Shown here one piece after another: positions 1-5,956 of a stretch of 8,697 bases of DNA. This stretch comes from Brevundimonas sp. UBA5866 (GTDB lineage Bacteria > Pseudomonadota > Alphaproteobacteria > Caulobacterales > Caulobacteraceae). The DNA lies in the NCBI RefSeq assembly GCF_002432125.1, contig NZ_DJFS01000088.1:1-8697 (forward strand). Reading direction: 5' to 3'. Numbering within the stretch: the stretch's first letter is position 1; the number at the start of each line of letters is the position of its first letter. The position numbers and the translations under genes were made by a program. The notes under the pieces were generated by a model that was given only the letters and a program-made list of their open reading frames with translations, had not been told where the DNA came from and searched no databases.

Positions 1-396
1 CCTGGGGGTCGCAGGATTTGGGGTCGCAGGAGCTTGCGGGGCCGATGGCGTTGACCGGGCGCCCGGAATATTGGACCCGCCGCCCAGACTGCCCGCCCCA
101 TTGCCTGCCGCAGCGGGCGATCCGGCCGCGACCGATCCGGTGACACGTGGCGAATTGGCCGGTTGCGGGTGCGGCGGCATGGACAGAAGCCGTGCCAGCC
201 CTTCGTCACGGGGCAGCGGCCCCGCCATGAACGTCGCCTGTGGCGGCCGCCCCCAGACAATGCGCCCCTTCTGGAAGGGGCCATCTCCGGCCTGTGGAAT
301 ACGGGCAGGCGGCACCGACTGGCCCTGCGCATCCGCAGCAGGCATATCGGTATTCACATTCTTATCGTTGGGCGGCGTTGACGCTTTGGACGACAT
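1..396 (-). CDS. Unrecognised Pro/Ala/Gly-rich protein, N-terminal part only
   Basis: An open frame of 132 codons reads leftward from an ATG at 396 and leaves the window at base 1 without a stop. A GGAG ribosome-binding site (minus strand, 402-405) lies 5 bases before the ATG, which supports this start. The protein begins MSSKASTPPNDKNVNTDMPA. It has no signal peptide, lipobox or membrane segment, so the visible part is probably cytoplasmic and disordered. Residues about 40-75 are the most complex part (GRIVWGRPPQATFMAGPLPR, then an acidic/leucine stretch). After that come Pro/Ala/Gly/Ser-rich linkers ending in a PATPN-PATPR five-residue repeat at the window edge. I do not recognise the family. 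It could be the flexible N-terminal arm of a larger protein whose folded domain lies outside the window. The opposite strand is also open across much of this stretch, but it lacks an ATG start with a comparable ribosome-binding site. Confidence 0.6.
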   Translation of the reverse strand, partial: MSSKASTPPNDKNVNTDMPAADAQGQSVPPARIPQAGDGPFQKGRIVWGRPPQATFMAGPLPRDEGLARLLSMPPHPQPANSPRVTGSVAAGSPAAAGNGAGSLGGGSNIPGARSTPSAPQAPATPNPATPR

Positions 397-774
397 ACAC
401 ACTCCAGCATCCTGAGACTGACATTCAGGACATCAGCAGATGGGGTCAAATCTATGGCTTTCGAATATCACCGTCACACACGCGATGGCGAGCATGGATT
501 TCAGGCTTTCCGACCTGTCGCACCCACCGCACGAAACAGCGGCAGACCGTCTATCAACGTCATGCCAATCATGACCGATGACACATTACGGTTGCATACA
601 GGACAACCTCATCGCTTCAACCGACCATTGTTTACCTAGCGTCGCCCGATAACTTTACCCTGCGTCATACAAATCGTTCAAAGACTGTGTAGTTTTCGGC
701 AACAATGGACCAATGCGGCTTTTCGAGCAGTTGACCAGACACGCCATGCCGTTCATCAACAAAGAAAATATTCA
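397..774. other. Intergenic gap between divergent genes
   Basis: These 378 bases separate the leftward partial gene from the acyl-CoA synthetase gene, so both genes must take their promoters from here. The right half (about 590-770) is clearly more AT-rich than the flanking genes. TTGTTT at 628-633, followed about 13-17 bases later by GATAAC-like sequence, is a weak promoter candidate for the synthetase gene. Short open frames exist on the plus strand (for example 454-639), but they have no convincing ribosome-binding site and no recognisable product. I see no tRNA, no strong stem-loop and no clear operator. Confidence 0.45.
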
Positions 775-2598
775 ATGGGGAAAGGCTGCGCACTCATGGG
801 TATGGTGGCGAACATCAAGAGCGAAATCCGCTTTCTGGGAGGCCTGGTACGCCTTCTGAAGCGCATCAAGCCGATCGCTCTGGATAGTGATGTTCTGGTC
901 TGCGACGACATCGAAGAAGCCGTAGACAAATACTCCGACAACGTGTGCGTCGAAGACGAAAACCGTCGCCTGACCTATCGCGAGTTCGAGGCCCTGGCCA
1001 ACCGCTACGCGAACTGGGCCGCCAGCCGCAATCTGAAGCGTGGCGACACCATCGCCCTGGTGATGCACAACCGCGTGGAATATGTGGCCGCGTGGTACGG
1101 CTTCTCCAAGATCGGCGTCGCCACCGCCCTGATCAACAACAACCTGACCGGCGCGGCCCTGGGCCACTGCCTGAACATCTCGGGCGCATTCAACGTCGTA
1201 TCCGACGAGGACTGCTGGCAGGCTGTCGAAGAAACCCGCGGCCGCATCGGTCGTGACCTGATGCTGTGGGTTCTGGGTCTGGGCGAGGAAAACGAAACCA
1301 ACACCCGTCGCGACTTCGACAATGCCGTGCGCAGCGCCTCCTCGGTGCGTCCGGACCGTGGCCTGCGTAAAGGCCTGACGAACCGCGACACGGCCATGTA
1401 CATCTACACCTCGGGCACCACCGGCCTGCCCAAGGCGGCCCGCATTCCGCACTCGCGCGCCCGCACCTATATGCGCGCCTTTGCCGGTGCCACCGGCTCG
1501 ACCCAGAAGGACGTGCTGTTCAACGTACTGCCGCTGTACCACTCGACCGGCGGCTTGGTGGGCGTGGGCTCCATCCTGCTGAACGGCGGCAAGATGATCA
1601 CCCGCCGCCGCTTCTCGGCCTCGACCTTCTGGCCTGACGTAAAGGCCACCGGCGCGACCACCTTCGTCTACATCGGTGAGCTGTGCCGCTATCTGGTGAA
1701 CTCGCCGGAAAACCCTGAAGAGCGTAACCACAAGCTGCGCCTTGCCTTTGGCAACGGCCTGCGTCCGGACGTCTGGGAAGAGTTCCAGTCGCGCTTCAAG
1801 GTCGGCAACATCCTCGAATTCTACGGCTCGACCGAGGGCAACGTCTCGCTGTTCAACTTCGGCGGCAAGGCCGGGGCCATCGGCCGCGTACCGTCCTATC
1901 TGAAGTCGCAGCTGAACCTGCGCATCATCGAACTGGACCCGGAAACGGGCGAACCGGTGCGCGGTCCGAACGGCCTGTGCAAACTGGTCAAGGTCGGTGA
2001 AACCGGAGAGGCCATCGGCGTCATCGGCTCCACCGTGCGTCAGGACTTCACCGGCTATGCCGACAAGGCCGCCACCCAGAAGAAAATCCTGACCGACGTC
2101 TTCAAGAAAGGCGACCGCTGGTTCCGTACCGGCGACCTGATGCGTCAGGACAAACAGGGCTATGTCTACTTCATGGACCGTCTGGGCGACACCTTCCGCT
2201 GGAAGGGCGAGAACGTCTCGACCGCCGAAGTCGAACAGAACCTGTCCGAAGCCCCGGGCGTCAACGAAGTGATCGCCTATGGCGTCCACATCCCCGGTCA
2301 GGAAGGCCGCGCCGGTATGGTGGGTCTGGTCCTCGAAGGCGACACCTTCGACGCCAAGGCCTTTGCCGCCGAAGCCGATGCCCAACTGCCGCCCTATGCC
2401 CGTCCGTGCTTCGTGCGCCTGCTGAAATCGGCGGAAACGACCGGTACCTTCAAATACCGCAAGGTTGATCTGGTGAACGACGGTTTCGATCCCGAGAAGG
2501 TAGACGGCCCGCTCTATGTGCGTGGCGGCCCCGATGGATACCAATTGCTGACCGACGAAATCCGCCAGCAAATCATCGACGGCACCCTTCGCCTCTAA
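775..2598 (+). CDS. Long/very-long-chain acyl-CoA synthetase (FATP-like, AMP-binding)
   Basis: This enzyme activates fatty acids with ATP and CoA, giving acyl-CoA, AMP and pyrophosphate, for beta-oxidation or lipid synthesis. At 607 residues it has the size of the fatty-acid transport protein branch of the ANL superfamily. Visible motifs in order are the P-loop YTSGTTGLPK (211-220), FYGSTEGN (349-356), WFRTGDL (449-455), the hinge region DRLGDTFRWKGENVS (468-482), and the C-terminal TGTFKYRK (557-564). In the last motif Lys560 is the likely adenylation lysine. A hydrophobic and basic stretch (about 20-35) near the N-terminus could aid peripheral membrane association. The start is uncertain. 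ATG 775 has only an A-rich leader, while ATG 796 follows a GGGGAAAGG stretch (777-785) and would give 600 residues. The gene is monocistronic and ends at the terminator just downstream. The family is confident; chain-length preference cannot be read from sequence. Symbols such as fadD are used loosely for this group, so none is assigned. Confidence 0.95.
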   Translation: MGKGCALMGMVANIKSEIRFLGGLVRLLKRIKPIALDSDVLVCDDIEEAVDKYSDNVCVEDENRRLTYREFEALANRYANWAASRNLKRGDTIALVMHNRVEYVAAWYGFSKIGVATALINNNLTGAALGHCLNISGAFNVVSDEDCWQAVEETRGRIGRDLMLWVLGLGEENETNTRRDFDNAVRSASSVRPDRGLRKGLTNRDTAMYIYTSGTTGLPKAARIPHSRARTYMRAFAGATGSTQKDVLFNVLPLYHSTGGLVGVGSILLNGGKMITRRRFSASTFWPDVKATGATTFVYIGELCRYLVNSPENPEERNHKLRLAFGNGLRPDVWEEFQSRFKVGNILEFYGSTEGNVSLFNFGGKAGAIGRVPSYLKSQLNLRIIELDPETGEPVRGPNGLCKLVKVGETGEAIGVIGSTVRQDFTGYADKAATQKKILTDVFKKGDRWFRTGDLMRQDKQGYVYFMDRLGDTFRWKGENVSTAEVEQNLSEAPGVNEVIAYGVHIPGQEGRAGMVGLVLEGDTFDAKAFAAEADAQLPPYARPCFVRLLKSAETTGTFKYRKVDLVNDGFDPEKVDGPLYVRGGPDGYQLLTDEIRQQIIDGTLRL

Positions 2599-2621
2599 AG
2601 GCGGCAAACGCCTGAATCCCG

Positions 2622-2654
2622 AAGGGGCGGTGGATCATTCCACCGCCCCTTTTT
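2622..2654 (+). terminator. Strong Rho-independent terminator of the acyl-CoA synthetase gene
   Basis: A perfect 13-bp stem pairs 2622-2634 with 2639-2651 around a TCAT loop (2635-2638). It is followed by a T run (2650-2654). It lies 23 bases after the stop codon. The T run is on the plus strand. Read leftward, the same hairpin is followed by TTCGGG, so it should stop transcription of the convergent dehydrogenase gene less efficiently. Confidence 0.92.
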
Positions 2655-2661
2655 CATGGCC

Positions 2662-3432
2662 TTATTTGGTGGTGTAGCCACCGTTGACCAGAATGGTCTG
2701 GTCGGTCATCCACCACCCTTCGGTGACAAGGAAACGCACCCACGGCGCGATGTCCTCGATGTCGGTCAGTCCCGTCTTCGACAATCCCGACAGAGCCGCT
2801 GCGGACTTGTGATAGGCCTGCGCCCCCTCGTCTTCCTGTCCATAGAAGAAGGGCGTGTCCATCGGGCCCGGACCGATAGCGGTCACCGATATGCCGCGCT
2901 CGCCGAACTCCTTGGACGCCGCACGGGTGAAGTGCTCGACAGGTGCCTTGGTCCCCGCATAGCTGGAATAGAAGGGCGTAAAGGCCCCGAGCAGCGACGT
3001 AACCAGAGTACAGATCGCGCCATTGTCGTTTACCGAACGCCCCGCTTCCTTGAGGAAGAAGAAGGCCGATTTGGCATTTACCGCGCTCATGGTGTCGTAT
3101 TCCGCCTCGCTGATTTCCAGCATCGGTTTTTTCAGCACCATGCCCACCGTGTTGATGGCGATATCCGGTCGGCCGAAAGCCGCCTCGGCCTCTTTGAAGA
3201 GACGCTCGACTTCCGACGCCTGGGTCAGGTCGGCCTGAACAAGAAGGGTCTTGGCACCGGCGGCCTCGACAGCCTTGGCCGTCTCCTTGGCTTCTGCCTC
3301 GGCCGAAGCACTGTGGTAATGGATGACAATCGATTTCGCGCCCAAATCTGCGAAATCACGGGCAATCAAAGCCCCTAGATTCTTGCCGCCACCGGCAATG
3401 ATTACGGCTTTATCCGCGATTGTTCTGCGCAT
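2662..3432 (-). CDS. Short-chain dehydrogenase/reductase (SDR) with atypical cofactor motif
   Basis: This 256-residue protein has the length and order of motifs of a classical NAD(P)H-dependent SDR, a cytoplasmic Rossmann-fold oxidoreductase. The N-terminal beta strand AVII leads into a glycine motif AGGGKNLG (13-20) in place of the usual TGxxxGIG. The structural NNAG motif is NTVG (94-97). The other active-site elements are present: Asn119, a Ser at 146 (TSLLG), and the YxxxK pair Tyr158/Lys162 (YAGTK). The segment GPGPMDTPF (187-195) matches the PG motif region, and the C-terminus WMTDQTILVNGGYTTK is typical of the family. A GGA ribosome-binding site lies 8 bases before the ATG at 3432. The gene diverges from a LysR-type regulator across 103 bp, which suggests that regulator controls it. 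The substrate cannot be inferred. Confidence 0.93.
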   Translation of the reverse strand: MRRTIADKAVIIAGGGKNLGALIARDFADLGAKSIVIHYHSASAEAEAKETAKAVEAAGAKTLLVQADLTQASEVERLFKEAEAAFGRPDIAINTVGMVLKKPMLEISEAEYDTMSAVNAKSAFFFLKEAGRSVNDNGAICTLVTSLLGAFTPFYSSYAGTKAPVEHFTRAASKEFGERGISVTAIGPGPMDTPFFYGQEDEGAQAYHKSAAALSGLSKTGLTDIEDIAPWVRFLVTEGWWMTDQTILVNGGYTTK

Positions 3433-3448
3433 TATTTACATCCGATCA

Positions 3449-3466
3449 GCAAAATCACTGTTTTGC
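3449..3466. promoter_or_regulatory. Inverted repeat near the SDR gene start
   Basis: GCAAAA (3449-3454) and TTTTGC (3461-3466) form a perfect 6-bp dyad around TCACTG. It lies 17 bases upstream of the SDR start codon. On the minus strand it overlaps a promoter-like TTGGCA, whose matching downstream element would be around GCTGATC. It could be an operator or activator site for the SDR gene. No T-run or long stem suggests a terminator. Confidence 0.4.
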
Positions 3467-3489
3467 CAAATTACGGCGTCGTGCTTCAT

Positions 3490-3508
3490 TGATAAATCGG
3501 AACAATCA
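3490..3508. promoter_or_regulatory. LysR-box: TGAT-N11-ATCA dyad
   Basis: TGAT at 3490-3493 and ATCA at 3505-3508 are exact inverted copies separated by 11 bases. This is the T-N11-A architecture known for LysR-type regulator binding sites. The site lies 27 bases before the regulator's ATG and 57 bases from the SDR ATG. It is therefore well placed for autoregulation and divergent activation. The assignment rests on the pattern and position only. Confidence 0.6.
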
Positions 3509-3535
3509 GAATTCACTGTTCAGAAATCGATTATA

Positions 3536-4441
3536 ATGGATCGGATCGAGCTTTACCGTATATTCAACGCAGTGGTTGAAACCGGCAGTTTTACAAAAGC
3601 CGCCGATCTTCTACATCTTCCAAAGTCACGGACCTCTACTGCCGTTTCAGCACTGGAAGCCATTGTTGGCGCTCGACTTCTGAACCGCACGACTCGCAGT
3701 GTCAGCCTGACCCAGGAGGGTCAGATCATTTACGAGCGCAGCCAGACCTTGCTGGCCTCCAACGAAGAAATGGAGAGCCTCTTCAGGTCGGACACCCAGT
3801 TGGCGGGGCGTATCCGGCTTGATGCCCCGTGGCGGATTGGCCGGTTGATCATTGCCCCCGCCCTGCCCGACTTTCTGGATCTATGGCCGGGTCTCAGGAT
3901 CGAACTGTGCCTCAATGACAGGAACGCCGATATGGTCGGAGAGCGCGTGGATGTGGCGCTGCGCGTCGGCACCCTCGCCGATTCCGGCCTCAAGGCCCGC
4001 CGCATCGGCGAGGTCGCACAGATCAATGTGGCCAGTCCTGCGTATTTAAGGACCTATGGCACGCCCCGATGCCCCGATGATTTGGGCGGCCATCTGCAGG
4101 TCGCCTATGCCTCGCCGGTCACAGGACGCATACTGCCTTGGGAATGGTCCGTGGCCGGAGAGAGCTTCAGCCAGCCAATGGACTGGCGAGTCTCGGTGAA
4201 CAATGCCGAGGCCTATATCGCCGCCGCGCTGGCGGGAATGGGCCTGATCCAGATTCCCGCCTATGATGTGGCCACCGCCCTGAGCCACGGCGATCTGGTA
4301 CAGGTCATGCCGCATCATGTGCCCGCCCCCATGCCTGTCAGTCTGGTCTTTCTCGAGAGGTCGGGGCAGAGCCGCCGCCTGGCGGTTTTCAGTGACTGGC
4401 TGGCACAAACAGTTGCATCAGGTCTGCGGGTTGAAACCTGA
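3536..4441 (+). CDS. LysR-type transcriptional regulator
   Basis: This is a 301-residue DNA-binding regulator of the usual LysR-type length. The N-terminal winged helix-turn-helix occupies about residues 1-60. The helix-turn-helix core runs from about 18 to 41 (GSFTKAADLLHLPKSRTSTA onward to the LE at 40-41), followed by LLNRTTRSVSLTQEG (48-62), a signature of the CrgA/AaeR-like LysR subgroup. The rest (about 90-295) is the periplasmic-binding-protein-like effector domain, with the usual DVALRVG-type segment and the hydrophobic AALAGMGLIQIP segment. The frame is open far upstream to 3323. Starting at 3536 places the standard MDRIELYRIFNAV opening at residue 1, and anything longer would overlap the divergent gene. 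No clear Shine-Dalgarno sequence precedes this ATG. Divergence from the SDR gene plus a T-N11-A dyad makes local control of that gene likely; the effector is unknown. Confidence 0.95.
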   Translation: MDRIELYRIFNAVVETGSFTKAADLLHLPKSRTSTAVSALEAIVGARLLNRTTRSVSLTQEGQIIYERSQTLLASNEEMESLFRSDTQLAGRIRLDAPWRIGRLIIAPALPDFLDLWPGLRIELCLNDRNADMVGERVDVALRVGTLADSGLKARRIGEVAQINVASPAYLRTYGTPRCPDDLGGHLQVAYASPVTGRILPWEWSVAGESFSQPMDWRVSVNNAEAYIAAALAGMGLIQIPAYDVATALSHGDLVQVMPHHVPAPMPVSLVFLERSGQSRRLAVFSDWLAQTVASGLRVET

Positions 4442-4502
4442 CCTTAAGCATTAACCGTCACAAGAAACGCCAAGCTTACCTTCTTGCGGACGCCTTCGGC
4501 CC

Positions 4503-5369
4503 ATGTTCCAGATTATCGGCATCATCCTGCTCTTCGCCATGGTGTTCGGCAGCTTCCTGCTGCACGGCGGCAAGATGGCCACCATCCTGTACTCGCTCCC
4601 CTATGAGCTGATGGCGATTTTCGGGGCCGGTATCGCGGCCTTCCTGATCTCCAACTCCATGCCGGTCATCAAGGGCGCGCTGGGCGGTCTGGGCAAATCC
4701 TTCGCCGGACCCAAGTGGAAGAAGCAGGACTACAAGGACCTGCTGGGCCTGCTGTTCCAACTGACCAAGACGATGAAGTCCAAGGGCGTCATCGCCCTGG
4801 AAAGCCACATCGAAAAGCCGGCTGAAAGCACCATCTTCCAGAAATATCCCAAGATCCTGAAGGACCACTTCGCCGTGGACTTCATGTGCGACACTCTGCG
4901 CATGATGACCATGAACCTCGAAGATCCGCACCAGATCGAGGATGCGATGGAAAAGCAGCTGGAGAAGCACCACCACGAGGCGCTGGCTCCGGCCCACGCC
5001 CTGCAGAACCTTGCAGACGGCCTTCCGGCTCTGGGCATCGTGGCCGCCGTGCTGGGCATCATCAAGACGATGGGTTCCATCACCGAGCCGCCGGAAGTTC
5101 TGGGCGGAATGATCGGCGGCGCACTGGTCGGTACCTTCCTCGGCGTGTTCCTCGCCTATGGTCTGGTCGGCCCCTTCGCGGCGCGTCTGAATGCCATCGT
5201 CGAGGAAGAAGGTGCCTTCTATAAGATCATCCAGTCGGTCCTGGTGGCCCACCTGCACGGCAATGCGGCGCAGATCTCCGTCGAGATCGGTCGTGGCGAC
5301 GTTCCCTCCACCATCCAGCCCAGCTTTGCCGAGATGGAAGAGGCTCTGGCCGCCGCCCCGACAGAGTAG
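4503..5369 (+). CDS. motA: Flagellar motor stator protein MotA
   Basis: MotA forms, with MotB, the inner-membrane ion-conducting stator that drives flagellar rotation. The 288 residues show the four expected membrane segments: about 2-21, 33-50, 171-191 and 200-226. The large cytoplasmic loop lies between segments 2 and 3. The two prolines essential in the E. coli protein (Pro173, Pro222) correspond to Pro175 in DGLPALGIVAAVLGIIKTMG and Pro224 in LVGPFAARL. In the loop, Glu100 aligns with E. coli Glu98, and Lys92 aligns with Arg90, which keeps the positive charge. No motB follows. The next gene is an unrelated lipoprotein, and the unlinked arrangement is known in Caulobacter. The start ATG at 4503 gives the expected short N-terminus before segment 1. 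The 61-bp gap after the regulator gene may carry its own promoter. Confidence 0.95.
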   Translation: MFQIIGIILLFAMVFGSFLLHGGKMATILYSLPYELMAIFGAGIAAFLISNSMPVIKGALGGLGKSFAGPKWKKQDYKDLLGLLFQLTKTMKSKGVIALESHIEKPAESTIFQKYPKILKDHFAVDFMCDTLRMMTMNLEDPHQIEDAMEKQLEKHHHEALAPAHALQNLADGLPALGIVAAVLGIIKTMGSITEPPEVLGGMIGGALVGTFLGVFLAYGLVGPFAARLNAIVEEEGAFYKIIQSVLVAHLHGNAAQISVEIGRGDVPSTIQPSFAEMEEALAAAPTE

Positions 5370-5392
5370 ATATTTTCCTGATCCGATCCTTT

Positions 5393-5419
5393 GCGGGGGC
5401 CTCTCGATGCGGCCCCCGC
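5393..5419 (+). terminator. Stem-loop after motA, probable terminator
   Basis: GCGGGGGCC (5393-5401) pairs perfectly with GGCCCCCGC (5411-5419) around a 9-base loop, starting 24 bases after the motA stop. Only a short T cluster (5425-5428) follows. Termination may therefore be partial, or the stem may mainly protect the 3' end of the mRNA. Confidence 0.6.
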
Positions 5420-5592
5420 GAGTCGTTTCGGATAAAAAGGCATCACGATTTCGCGGCTCCACCGCGCCTTAAAATCAAACGCCAAACGCCTCAAACGACC
5501 AAGAAACCGCGGCACAAACACTGTTTTCTCGTAGTTTTTTTGCCTGCATTTTCAAACTGCCGCGACGTTTTCAACGCTCTCCACATCACACT

Positions 5593-5606
5593 TCACGAAG
5601 GCGTGA
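5593..5606. promoter_or_regulatory. Small dyad upstream of the lipoprotein promoter
   Basis: TCACG (5593-5597) and CGTGA (5602-5606) are perfect inverted copies separated by AAGG. They end 9 bases before the candidate -35 element at 5616. The position suits an activator site, but a 5-bp dyad is short enough to arise by chance. Confidence 0.25.
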
Positions 5607-5615
5607 GAATTTCGC

Positions 5616-5644
5616 TTGCGATTCCGCTCACGATCCCGTTATCT
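5616..5644 (+). promoter_or_regulatory. Candidate promoter of the alanine-rich lipoprotein gene
   Basis: TTGCGA (5616-5621) and TTATCT (5639-5644) are separated by 17 bases, a good housekeeping-sigma arrangement. It predicts transcription from about 5651 and a leader of about 45 bases. A GATTC sequence (5620-5624) overlaps the -35 element. GANTC is the recognition sequence of the alphaproteobacterial cell-cycle methyltransferase CcrM. Confidence 0.5.
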
Positions 5645-5696
5645 GTTTCTCAGCGAGGCTTTGGGCCCCGCCTCAACCTTCTCAAGGAAGACTAAC

Positions 5697-5939
5697 ATGC
5701 GCATCACTGCCCTGATCGCCGCTTCGGCCGCTGCTCTGGCCCTGGCTGCTTGCCAACCGGCTGCTGAAACCACCGAAGCTCCGGCTGCTGAAGCCACCGA
5801 AGCTGCTGCTGAAGCTACCGAAGCTGCTGCTGAAGCCACCGACGCTGCTGCTGAAGCTACCGAAGCTGCTGCTGCTGACGCTGCTGCTCCGGTTGCTGCT
5901 GAAGCTCCGGCTGCTGAAGCTCCGGCTGCTGCTAACTAA
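5697..5939 (+). CDS. Small alanine-rich heptad-repeat lipoprotein
   Basis: This is an 80-residue predicted lipoprotein. The signal peptide MRITALIAASAAALALAAC has a good lipobox (LAAC) with Cys19 as the lipidated residue. Gln follows, so outer-membrane sorting is likely. AAGGA lies 8 bases before ATG 5697; an in-frame TTG at 5616 sits inside the promoter and is rejected. The mature part is about 60 residues, almost all Ala, Glu, Thr, Asp and Pro. Four head-to-tail 7-residue units AAEAT(E/D)A, preceded by one variant unit, are followed by two AAEAP units and an AAAN end. It is acidic, has no Cys after Cys19, no aromatic residue and no lysine, so it has no Lpp-style C-terminal lysine for linkage to peptidoglycan. 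The regular heptads could form an Ala-packed helix or coiled coil. Nearly every alanine codon in the mature part is GCT, unlike its neighbours. I do not recognise a named family. Confidence 0.8.
   Translation: MRITALIAASAAALALAACQPAAETTEAPAAEATEAAAEATEAAAEATDAAAEATEAAAADAAAPVAAEAPAAEAPAAAN
5760..5867 (+). repeat. 21-bp in-frame tandem repeat
   Basis: The unit GCTGCTGAAGCNACCGANGCT occurs four times in perfect register (5784-5804, 5805-5825, 5826-5846, 5847-5867). A variant copy at 5760-5780 is set off by one CCG codon. Differences are mostly silent (GCC/GCT) plus one GAA/GAC change. Each unit encodes AAEAT(E/D)A of the small lipoprotein. A related 15-bp unit (GCTGCTGAAGCTCCG) occurs twice at 5895-5924. 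Copy-number change by slippage would keep the frame. Confidence 0.9.
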
Positions 5940-5956
5940 GATTTTCATCTTAGGCA

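Larger units (their letters stand above)
5370..5696. other. Non-coding stretch between motA and the alanine-rich lipoprotein gene
   Basis: These 327 bases hold a stem-loop just after motA and a promoter candidate with an adjacent small dyad before the lipoprotein gene; both are listed separately. The middle (about 5460-5590) is relatively AT-rich, with repeated AAACGCC-like words at 5478-5492. No open frame with a credible start is seen. About 50 bases separate the predicted transcription start from the ATG at 5697. Confidence 0.5.

Noticed and set aside
772..2607. A 611-codon open frame on the minus strand exactly opposite the acyl-CoA synthetase gene.
   Set aside because: The plus strand encodes every motif of a known enzyme family. 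A long antisense frame is an expected by-product of strong G/C third-position bias, and its product shows no recognisable domain.
2656..3378. A 240-codon plus-strand frame opposite the SDR gene.
   Set aside because: The minus strand encodes a complete SDR with conserved active-site residues. The plus-strand product is Arg/Gly-rich with no motif.
3323..3535. N-terminal extension of the LysR gene by 71 codons.
   Set aside because: It would overlap the divergent SDR gene and precede the standard LysR N-terminus, which begins naturally at ATG 3536.
4444..4456. A CtrA-type cell-cycle regulator site before motA.
   Set aside because: Two TTAA words are present but are separated by 3 bases instead of 7.
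4476..5462. A 328-codon minus-strand frame opposite motA.
   Set aside because: MotA is unmistakable on the plus strand. The antisense product is Gln/His/Gly-rich with no family signature.
5616..5696. An upstream in-frame TTG start for the small lipoprotein.
   Set aside because: It lies within the candidate promoter. It would also bury the lipoprotein signal peptide behind 27 basic residues, while ATG 5697 has a proper ribosome-binding site.
5760..5930. A CRISPR-like or other non-coding repeat array.
   Set aside because: The repeats are contiguous, have no spacers and are in frame within a lipoprotein gene.
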